DNA of 19,064 bases, taken from contig DMMB01000013.1 of assembly GCA_003453215.1 (NCBI GenBank), forward strand, positions 1 to 19,064, given 5' to 3'. The first letter of the stretch is position 1. Each line of letters opens with the position of its first letter. Shown in pieces: positions 13,323 through 19,064 of the stretch. The DNA comes from Oscillospiraceae bacterium (GTDB lineage Bacteria; Bacillota; Clostridia; Oscillospirales; Ruminococcaceae). The position numbers and the translations under genes were made by a program. The notes under the pieces were generated by a model, which was given only the letters and a program-made list of their open reading frames with translations, searched no databases and was not told where the DNA came from.

Positions 13323-14905
13323 ACCGGGTTTACCTCCCACAGTTCGATAATCTCATCATCTCCATAATGCTCACGAACCGCCTCAGGTTCAGTACGGCGG
13401 CTGTAAATAAAGCCAACCATCTGGATGGAGATCAAAGGCATCATGGCCACCATAGCCACCACACCAAAGGCATCAATCAATGGATTTCCGCCCACCACCG
13501 TAGAAGCGCCAATCATAAACTGCAGCATAAAGGTGGCGGTCATAGGGCCGGAGGCTACCCCACCGGAGTCAAACGCAATGGAGGTGTAAAGATCGGGGAC
13601 AAAGAACGAAAGTCCCAGGGCGATGGCATAGCCGGGAACGAGGAACCACATGATGGAGATGCCGGTAAGCACCCGCAGCATGGAAAAGCCCATGGCCAGC
13701 GCAATCGCGATGGAAAGACTCCGCTTGATGGCGCTGCCGGGAATGGTGCCAGCACTGACCTCCTCGATTTGGTGTTCCAGAACCGCCACGGCAGGTTCTG
13801 CCGAGATGATAAACCAACCCAGCAGCATGGAAAGGGGAATCAGTAGCCAACGAGTCCAGCCGCCGGCCAGTTCCGCACCAAGAACTTCTCCCAAGGCGGA
13901 AAAGCCAACGTTAACGCCTGTGAGGAACAGAACCAGTCCAATATATGTATACAGAATACCGATGACGATTTTGGCCAAATTGCGGCGGGGCATATGCAGG
14001 GTAAGAAACTGGAATGCGAAAAAGATAACTGCAATGGGCAGCAGTGCAACGGCCATTTCGCCCATGTATTGGGGTAAATCGTGCAGGTAGGCGGCGCCGA
14101 TGGCCGAGGTGTTGGCAAAGGAGGAAGTGGTAATTTCCAGGGAACCACTGCTTTCGGTATAGAAAAAGCTGAGGATAAGTACAGCCAGAATAGGCCCAAT
14201 GGAACAAAGGGACACCAGACCAAAACTGTCGGCTTCGGCCCGGGCGTCACTTCGGATATAAGAAACACCGACGCCGAGCGCCAGGATGAAAGGCACCGTC
14301 ATAGGGCCGGTGGTCACACCGCCGGAATCAAATGCCACACTGAGGAAATCCGGCGCAGCAAAGGAAGCCAAAATGAACACAATGCCGTAAAAGGCAATGA
14401 GTAGCCAGCGCAGCTTTACGCCGGTGACAATGCGTAGCATACACACCGAAAGGAAGAAACCGACGCCAATGCCAACGGTGACCAGAAGCACTGTATTATT
14501 GATGTGGGGAACCGTTTCGGCCAGTACCTGCAGGTCAGGTTCTGCAATGGTGACGGCAAAGCCCAGCATAAAGCTGACGATGAGGATAAGCGGCAGATTA
14601 CGGGTTTTGGTCAGTGCCGTACCGATGCGGTTGCCGATGGGGGTCATGGAAGCTTCCGCACCCAGGGAGAAGAGCCCCATGCCTACGATCACAAAAAGCG
14701 TGCCGATCAAAAAGCAGAGCAGCAGATCGGTGCCGACAGGGGCGATGGTGAGACACAACAGCAGTACAATGACCACAATAGGCAGTACCGATATGGCCGA
14801 TTCTCGTATTTTTTCGATAATTTTTACCTGGTTTGCGGTAAGCGCCGCATTGTTTTTTCTTTTGTGTTTCAGTGCACTCGCTCCTTTCTTGGTTCGGTGG
14901 GGCAT
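13319..14905 (-). CDS. DUF1538 family membrane protein, two internal repeats
   Basis: 528 residues with roughly 12-14 membrane helices, made of two homologous halves (about 40-270 and 290-510). Each half has an EP motif followed by an LRxxTG segment (AEPDLQVL...MLRIVTGV and AEPAVAVL...MLRVLTGI) and the near-identical FDSGGVTTGPMT (about residue 192) or FDSGGVASGPMT (about 444). The repeats suggest an inverted or duplicated transporter fold; no substrate is known to me. Its coupling to a PII-like protein suggests a regulated permease. Start is uncertain: ATG 14905 has no ribosome site, whereas AAAGGAG lies 8 bases before an in-frame CTG at 14872, which would give a product starting KHKRKN. The promoter at 14953-14982 precedes both. 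Confidence 0.85.
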   Translation of the reverse strand: MPHRTKKGASALKHKRKNNAALTANQVKIIEKIRESAISVLPIVVIVLLLCLTIAPVGTDLLLCFLIGTLFVIVGMGLFSLGAEASMTPIGNRIGTALTKTRNLPLILIVSFMLGFAVTIAEPDLQVLAETVPHINNTVLLVTVGIGVGFFLSVCMLRIVTGVKLRWLLIAFYGIVFILASFAAPDFLSVAFDSGGVTTGPMTVPFILALGVGVSYIRSDARAEADSFGLVSLCSIGPILAVLILSFFYTESSGSLEITTSSFANTSAIGAAYLHDLPQYMGEMAVALLPIAVIFFAFQFLTLHMPRRNLAKIVIGILYTYIGLVLFLTGVNVGFSALGEVLGAELAGGWTRWLLIPLSMLLGWFIISAEPAVAVLEHQIEEVSAGTIPGSAIKRSLSIAIALAMGFSMLRVLTGISIMWFLVPGYAIALGLSFFVPDLYTSIAFDSGGVASGPMTATFMLQFMIGASTVVGGNPLIDAFGVVAMVAMMPLISIQMVGFIYSRRTEPEAVREHYGDDEIIELWEVNPV

Positions 14906-14952
14906 TTTTTAGTAGTTTATGCTGCAGCACTGCAACACTTTACTATATTAAT

Positions 14953-14982
14953 AATATACTATAGAAACGGGTGATTTGGCAA
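14953..14982 (-). promoter_or_regulatory. Probable promoter of DUF1538-PII operon
   Basis: On the minus strand TTGCCA (14982-14977), an 18-base spacer and TATATT (14958-14953). The -10 is inside an AT-rich imperfect palindrome, TACTATATTAATAATATACT (plus strand, 14941-14960), which might be a regulator site. Confidence 0.5.
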
Positions 14983-15073
14983 ACAGGATAGGGGAATTTT
15001 TACAAAAAATTAACGGGACAAAGGGGACAATGTGTTGCGCCAAATAGATGCAAACAATTTGAAGATAGCAAAG

Positions 15074-15103
15074 AGCCCGCTCCGGAGAATGGAGCGGGCT
15101 TTT
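15074..15103 (+). terminator. Orphan intrinsic terminator
   Basis: AGCCCGCTCC pairs with GGAGCGGGCT (15074-15083 with 15091-15100) followed by TTTT. No plus-strand gene lies just upstream, between 14906 and 15073. Together with the truncated MaoC-like reading downstream it suggests that the genes once here were deleted. Confidence 0.75.
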
Positions 15104-15106
15104 GCA

Positions 15107-15400
15107 AGAAAAAAGTACGGCGCTCTAACCTACATCATCAGCACCGGCCTGGTTTGCCAGACCGGCATGTTCGATGGCAGCTACATCGGCCTGCTTGGCT
15201 GTGAGATGAAGTTCACCAATCCCGTACGCTTCCAGGATACGATTTCCTGCGTGATGACGCCGGTGGAAAAACGCCTGAGCAGGAAGCCCGGCCGCGGGAT
15301 CATCCGCTTCCATGTCGAGACCATCAACCAGAAAAACGAGGTCGTAGCGGATCAGTACTGGACCATTCTGATGGCCACCGACCGTGAGCACATGGAATGA
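15107..15400 (+). pseudogene. 5'-truncated MaoC-like hot-dog dehydratase remnant
   Basis: The frame YGALTYIISTGLVCQTGMFDG followed by GCEMKFTNPVRFQDTISC, KPGRGIIRFHVETINQKNEVVADQYWTILM matches the C-terminal half of a MaoC-type hot-dog protein (FxxPVRxGDT and the GRGxVxFxVExxNQxGExV strand pattern). About 60 residues are missing, including the family's catalytic Asp-His segment before the central helix. The frame remains open upstream to 15032, but that part crosses a terminator stem and has no ribosome site, so it is unlikely to be made. The fragment itself is well preserved in frame, suggesting a fairly recent loss. Intact relatives hydrate enoyl-CoA substrates. Confidence 0.7.
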
Positions 15401-15436
15401 TCTCCTATTGTTTGCTTCCTCTGGAATAGATAATAA

Positions 15437-15478
15437 GCGGCAGAGTGTCGGCGAAGGGCCGGCACTTTGCCGCCTTTT
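15437..15478 (+). terminator. Terminator after the MaoC-like remnant
   Basis: GCGGCA pairs with TGCCGC (15437-15442 with 15468-15473), with an inner GTGTCGGC/GCCGGCAC stem, followed by CTTTT. It would end transcripts of the lost dehydratase gene and isolate the V-ATPase promoter. Confidence 0.7.
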
Positions 15479-15611
15479 AGTGCAAAATCAACAGAATGTC
15501 TTGCCGTATGTAAAAACGGGTGAAAAAACGGCTCAAATGCAAGTTTTATTATTAACAAACAAATGAAAAGAATTCCATTCTGAAAAAGTATAAAGAATTT
15601 GCAAATTTTTC

Positions 15612-15640
15612 TTTACTCCATCTCCCTTTTGCTATATAAT
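15612..15640 (+). promoter_or_regulatory. Promoter of V-ATPase operon
   Basis: TTTACT (15612-15617), a 17-base spacer and a perfect TATAAT (15635-15640), 36 bases upstream of the first GTG start. The stretch 15479-15611 before it shows no gene. Confidence 0.75.
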
Positions 15641-15676
15641 TATAGAAACATTGTCATAAAAAAGGAGGGGAAAGCG

Positions 15677-15991
15677 GTGCCGCAGGATACCATAGCCAAA
15701 GTACTGCAGACCGAAGAAGAGATGAAACGCCGCCGGGAACAAACGGCAGCGGAGTGCAGGCAAAAGCTGCTGCAGGCCCAGCGCAGTGCCCAGCGGATCC
15801 GGGAAAAGGCCCGTGCCGACGCGGAAGCCGAGGTGCGGGAGATGATGTCGCAGGCAGAGCGGCAGGCGGCGCAAAGCACCTATGAGGCGCTGGAGCGCGC
15901 CTCGGTGGAATGGGAAAAGAAAAAAGAGGAAGCCCGGCAGAGAATCCCGCAGGCTGCCGGATGGATCGTGGAAAAGGTTGTGAATCGCTGA
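15677..15991 (+). CDS. ntpF: V-type ATPase subunit F/G-like coiled coil (stator)
   Basis: 104 residues, almost entirely a charged alpha-helical coiled coil (LQTEEEMKRRREQTAAECRQ, ending AAGWIVEKVVNR). This is the size and C-terminal pattern of the small peripheral-stalk subunit (called F in Enterococcus ntp, G/H elsewhere), which pairs with subunit E to hold the V1 head against rotation. GTG 15677 is chosen as start because AAAGGAGGGG lies 6 bases upstream; the longer reading from TTG 15599 runs through the promoter. It is the first gene of the operon, and its stop overlaps the ntpI start by one base (TGATG). Confidence 0.85.
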   Translation: MPQDTIAKVLQTEEEMKRRREQTAAECRQKLLQAQRSAQRIREKARADAEAEVREMMSQAERQAAQSTYEALERASVEWEKKKEEARQRIPQAAGWIVEKVVNR

Positions 15992-17934
15992 TGGCTATTG
16001 TAGCAATGCGACACCTGCGCCTGATCGGGCTGCAGAGTGAGCGAGAAGAGATACTGCAAAAACTGCAGCATCTGGGTTGCCTGGAAGTCATCGAACCGGT
16101 GCTGGAAGAGGATGATCCTCTGTTGCAGCAGCTGCACGTGCCGGTGGTGCCGGTGCTGGGAAAGGCCCGGGAACAGTTTACCGCGGCGGAACAGGCCCTG
16201 CAGACGCTGGGACAATACGCGCCAAAGCAAAAGCAGGGTCTTGCCCCGCAGCCGGAGATCACTGAACGGCAACTGACGGATCCGCAGGAAATTGAACAGT
16301 GCAAAAACACGGCGCGCCGGCTCAATGAAATGCGGCAGCGGATTCAGATTCTGCAAGCCCATAGGGAAAAGCTGACGGCGGAGTATCATCTGCTGCAGCC
16401 GTGGAGCGCCCTGGAGATGCCGCTGCAGTACAGCTCGACCGAGCAGGTACTTATCCAGTTGGGAACGCTGCCGGCAGCGATCTCCATACAGCAGGCGCAG
16501 GATGCCCTGCGGCAAAACGGAGAGCTGTACGAACTGCGGGAGGTCTCTGCCGACCGGGAGCGCCGCTATTGTATCCTGGCGGCGCACGCCTCGGAAGCGG
16601 AAGCGCACCTCGCGGAGCTGAAATCCCTGGGATGGTCTCGGATATCGTTGGGACAGTTTAGGGGAACGGCTGCCGAGAATCTGGCGGCAATACAAAAGGA
16701 ACAGCAAACGGCAGAACAGGAGATTGCCAAACTGGAAAACAGTATCGCCCAAAGCGTCTCCCAAAAGCCGGAGCTGCAGCAGCTTTCCGATGCCGCCCGG
16801 ATCGATATTGACCGTGCCGAAGCACAGGAACGGATGCTGGATACCGCATCGGCTTTCCTGTTGGAAGGGTGGTTCCCGGCGGAAAACACCAAGGAGCTGG
16901 AGATGCTGCTGGAGGGCTGCACCTGTGCCTGGCAGATGACCGACCCGGCGCCGGAGGACTACCCGCGGGTACCGGTCCTGCTGAAAAACAATTGGTTTAC
17001 CCGTTCTTTGAATATGGTCACTGAGATGTACTCGCTGCCGGCGTACGGCACGCTGGACCCCAATCCGCTGATGGCGCCGTTCTTTATCCTGTTTTACGGC
17101 ATTATGATGGCGGATATGGGGTACGGGCTTGTGATGATGATCGCCTCCCTGCTGGTGCTCAAAAAGAAGAAGCCGACCGGCGGGACCCACAATTTCTTTG
17201 CTTTGCTGGGCTTCTGCGGCGTTACGACCTTCCTGATGGGCGCACTCACTGGCGGGTTCTTTGGGGATTTCATCCCCCAGCTGGTCAAGCTGATCAACCC
17301 GGAAAGCACCTTCGTCTGGTTCTGGCCCACACTGTTCACCCCCATCAATGATATCCTTGTCATTATGATCGGTTCTTTGGCATTGGGCGTGGTGCAGATC
17401 CTGGTTGGAATGGTCATCGGCTTTTTGTACAAGGTAAAGCACGGGGAAGGCATGAGCGCTCTGTGCGAGGAGGTTGCCTGGTGGGCGATTATCGGCTGCG
17501 GCATTGCGGCGGTTGCCACCGGGAACAAGCTCTTCCTGTGGATCCTGCTTGCGGTGCTGGTGCTGACGCAGGGCTACGGCAAAAAGGGGATCGGCGGCAA
17601 GATCGCCGGCATTGGCGGTTCCGTCTATAACCATATCACCGGCTACTTTGGGGATATCCTCTCCTATGTGCGCCTAATGGCGCTGATGCTGGCCGGCGCG
17701 GTCATTGCCCAGGTGTTTAATACACTGGCGGCCATTCCCGGCAACATCATTATTTTCATTGTTATTTCGCTGGCGGGCAACGCGCTCAACTTTGCCCTTA
17801 ATCTGCTGGGCTGCTACGTACACGATATGCGCCTGCAGTGCCTGGAATTTTTCAAGTATTTCTATCGGGACGGAGGGCGTGCTTTCCATCCTGTTGCGGC
17901 AGAACCCAAATATTATAGAATAGCAGAACAGTAA
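15991..17934 (+). CDS. ntpI: V-type ATP synthase subunit I
   Basis: 647 residues; the membrane stator subunit (equivalent of subunit a) that forms the ion half-channels next to the K ring. The first ~340 residues are cytoplasmic, with coiled-coil stretches (about 70-150 and 225-290). Then come about seven to eight membrane helices, beginning PNPLMAPFFILFYGIMMADMGYGLVMM. The essential arginine that faces the K-ring carboxylate is R561 in the motif SYVRLMALMLAGAVIA. ATG 15991 is chosen because it overlaps the ntpF stop and begins MAIVAMRHLRLIG as in relatives; the longer open reading from 15910 lies in ntpF. Length agrees with the family. Confidence 0.92.
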   Translation: MAIVAMRHLRLIGLQSEREEILQKLQHLGCLEVIEPVLEEDDPLLQQLHVPVVPVLGKAREQFTAAEQALQTLGQYAPKQKQGLAPQPEITERQLTDPQEIEQCKNTARRLNEMRQRIQILQAHREKLTAEYHLLQPWSALEMPLQYSSTEQVLIQLGTLPAAISIQQAQDALRQNGELYELREVSADRERRYCILAAHASEAEAHLAELKSLGWSRISLGQFRGTAAENLAAIQKEQQTAEQEIAKLENSIAQSVSQKPELQQLSDAARIDIDRAEAQERMLDTASAFLLEGWFPAENTKELEMLLEGCTCAWQMTDPAPEDYPRVPVLLKNNWFTRSLNMVTEMYSLPAYGTLDPNPLMAPFFILFYGIMMADMGYGLVMMIASLLVLKKKKPTGGTHNFFALLGFCGVTTFLMGALTGGFFGDFIPQLVKLINPESTFVWFWPTLFTPINDILVIMIGSLALGVVQILVGMVIGFLYKVKHGEGMSALCEEVAWWAIIGCGIAAVATGNKLFLWILLAVLVLTQGYGKKGIGGKIAGIGGSVYNHITGYFGDILSYVRLMALMLAGAVIAQVFNTLAAIPGNIIIFIVISLAGNALNFALNLLGCYVHDMRLQCLEFFKYFYRDGGRAFHPVAAEPKYYRIAEQ

Positions 17935-17950
17935 AAAGGAGCGTATTGAA

Positions 17951-18439
17951 ATGAGTTTTTTGGAATCTTTTGGCGGTTTGGCGCTGGCCCTGCTGGGCGG
18001 CGGTTTGGCAGCGGGACTTAGCTGCGTCGGTTCGGCCAAGGGGACCGGCTACGCCGGTGAAGCCGGCGCCGGTCTGCTGTGCGAAGATCCCGGCAAGTTC
18101 GGTAAGGTGATGATTCTGCAGGTGCTGCCCGGTACGCAGGGCCTGTACGGCACCGTGGTATGGTTCTTCTCCATCTACTGCATCGGGCTGCTGGGCGGCG
18201 TTCCCGCCATCGATGTTACCACCGGCCTGCAGTGCTTCGTGGCCTGTATGCCGATGGCGCTGGGCGGGCTGTTTTCCGCTATCGCGCAGGGCCGTGTAGC
18301 GGCGTCCTCCATCAATATTCTGGCCAAAAAACCGGCGGACTGGTCCAAGGGTCTGGTACTGTGCGGCATCGTGGAGTTTTATGCGATCCTTTCGCTGCTG
18401 GCTTCGATGGTTATGCTGTACTTCCTGTTCCTGGCGTAA
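17951..18439 (+). CDS. ntpK: V-type Na+-type ATPase subunit K (rotor ring)
   Basis: 162 residues with four membrane helices in two homologous hairpins, the 16-kDa type of rotor subunit. The residues that bind Na+ in Enterococcus hirae NtpK (L61, T64, Q65, Q110, E139) have counterparts L59, T62 and Q63 in LPGTQG, Q113 in AIAQGR and E142 in VEFYA. This points to Na+ rather than H+ transport. The ATG follows AAAGGAG at 9 bases, 16 bases after ntpI. As in E. hirae the first hairpin lacks the carboxylate, one ion site per subunit. Confidence 0.92.
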   Translation: MSFLESFGGLALALLGGGLAAGLSCVGSAKGTGYAGEAGAGLLCEDPGKFGKVMILQVLPGTQGLYGTVVWFFSIYCIGLLGGVPAIDVTTGLQCFVACMPMALGGLFSAIAQGRVAASSINILAKKPADWSKGLVLCGIVEFYAILSLLASMVMLYFLFLA

Positions 18440-18463
18440 GCCGCACCCGAAAAAGGAGCTGCT

Positions 18464-19064
18464 ATGGAAGGTATTGAGAAGATTACCGCCCGGATCATAG
18501 AGGATGCCGAGCGGGAGATCGCTGCAATGCAGCAGGAGACCGAGGAAGAGGTGAACACCCTTCTGGCACAGGCGCAGACCGAAGCGGAGCAGGAAAGCAT
18601 GGAGCTGCTGGTCCGCGGTCGCCGCGCGGCGGAAGAGCGCCGGGAGCGCCTTTCCTCCTCGGCGGATATGGAATGCCGCAAACTGGAGCTGGCGGCCAAG
18701 CAGGAACTGCTGCAGCAAAGCTTTGATGCGGCGCTGGAGGAACTTTGTGCGCTTCCGCAGGAGCGGTATATCACCTTACTGTCCACTCTGGCGGTGGAAG
18801 CCTCCTCCAGCGGCCGGGAGCGTATGATCCTTTCCGTAAGAGACGCCGACAGACTTGGGGAGGAAATAGTAAAAGCGGCCAACGCCGCGCTGCAAAGGGC
18901 CGGCAGGCGGGGGGAACTGACCCTGTCTCAGGAAACGCGCCCTATCCCGGGGGGCTTTATTCTGGCGGAGGGCGATGTGGAACTTAACTGCGCCTTTGAT
19001 ACGCTGGTTCGGCTGCAGCGGGAAAAGCTGGAGAAAGAGGTCGCTGCAGCCGAACCAGCGTATC
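18464..19064 (+). CDS. ntpE: V-type ATPase subunit E (3' end cut by window)
   Basis: At least 200 codons, open to the window edge. The first ~100 residues are a charged helix (EKITARIIEDAEREIAAMQQ), then a C-terminal mixed domain (RYITLLSTLAVEASSSGRERM, TRPIPGGFILAEGDVELNCAFDTLVR), as in the peripheral-stalk subunit E that binds the F/G-type subunit. AAGGAG lies 5 bases before the ATG, 24 bases after ntpK. Family members end shortly after LREKLEKEVA-like sequence; here EKEVAA is followed by AEPAY, which comes from an inverted copy of sequence just upstream, so the last ~20 bases are suspect. Downstream ntpC, ntpG, ntpA, ntpB and ntpD would be expected. Confidence 0.9.
   Translation, partial: MEGIEKITARIIEDAEREIAAMQQETEEEVNTLLAQAQTEAEQESMELLVRGRRAAEERRERLSSSADMECRKLELAAKQELLQQSFDAALEELCALPQERYITLLSTLAVEASSSGRERMILSVRDADRLGEEIVKAANAALQRAGRRGELTLSQETRPIPGGFILAEGDVELNCAFDTLVRLQREKLEKEVAAAEPAY
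18998..19064. repeat. Perfect 23-bp inverted repeat at the window edge
   Basis: 18998-19020 and 19042-19064 are exact reverse complements separated by 21 bases, and the second arm ends precisely at the last base. A long perfect hairpin inside a coding region, ending at a sequence end, resembles a fold-back assembly or library artefact. Confidence 0.85.

Noticed and set aside
15880..17634. 584-residue minus-strand ORF
   Set aside because: Shadow of ntpI: low-complexity, Gln/Arg/His-rich, no ribosome site and no recognisable domain.
1..19064. CRISPR arrays, insertion sequences, transposases, integrases or rRNA
   Set aside because: None seen: no regularly spaced repeats, no transposase- or integrase-like protein, and no rRNA signature.

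Overview
The window looks like a chromosomal segment of a low-to-mid GC Gram-positive anaerobe, most likely Clostridia (Oscillospirales-like). Signs are strong GGAGG-type ribosome sites, canonical TTGACA/TATAAT promoters with T-rich intrinsic terminators, a lipoprotein-anchored MetQ, a YesM/YesN-type two-component pair, DUF1538 with a PII-like partner, and a sodium-type V-ATPase operon in the Enterococcus ntp order. The species cannot be named from the sequence.

Layout. Positions 1-3059 (minus): methionine importer metQ-metN-metI. Its roughly 420-nt leader has a sigma-A promoter, a 34-codon Met-rich leader ORF, an antiterminator-capable tandem repeat, an intrinsic terminator and then a second 18-codon ORF. 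I see no SAM riboswitch or T-box, so this reads as ribosome-stalling attenuation sensing methionyl-tRNA, the most interesting system in the window. Positions 3156-4436: a small membrane protein gene, two copies of an ~80-bp repeat, tRNA-Gly(CCC) and a YbaK/EbsC-type deacylase. Positions 4448-5715 (minus): an SPFH/band-7 membrane protein coupled to a small ribbon-helix-helix protein.

Positions 5725-9131 (minus): two tandem paralogous modules, each a 26-30 residue single-pass peptide followed by a sodium:solute symporter of about 483 residues. Positions 9200-12617 (plus): a divergent YesM-like kinase and YesN-like regulator. The kinase is split by one in-frame TAG, and a 17-bp direct repeat lies between the divergent promoters. 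Positions 12648-14982 (minus): a DUF1538 membrane protein (two internal repeats) with a tandem PII-like protein joined by an ATGA overlap. Positions 15074-15478: a MaoC-like hot-dog gene remnant between two terminators. Positions 15612-19064 (plus): the start of a V-ATPase operon, ntpF-ntpI-ntpK-ntpE, with ntpE running off the end. The last 67 bases form a perfect inverted repeat that looks like a fold-back artefact.

The parts fit a sodium economy: NtpK keeps the residues of the known Na+ site, so the V-ATPase may maintain the Na+ gradient used by the two symporters, whose expression may be set by the adjacent two-component system. This last link is inference from position only.
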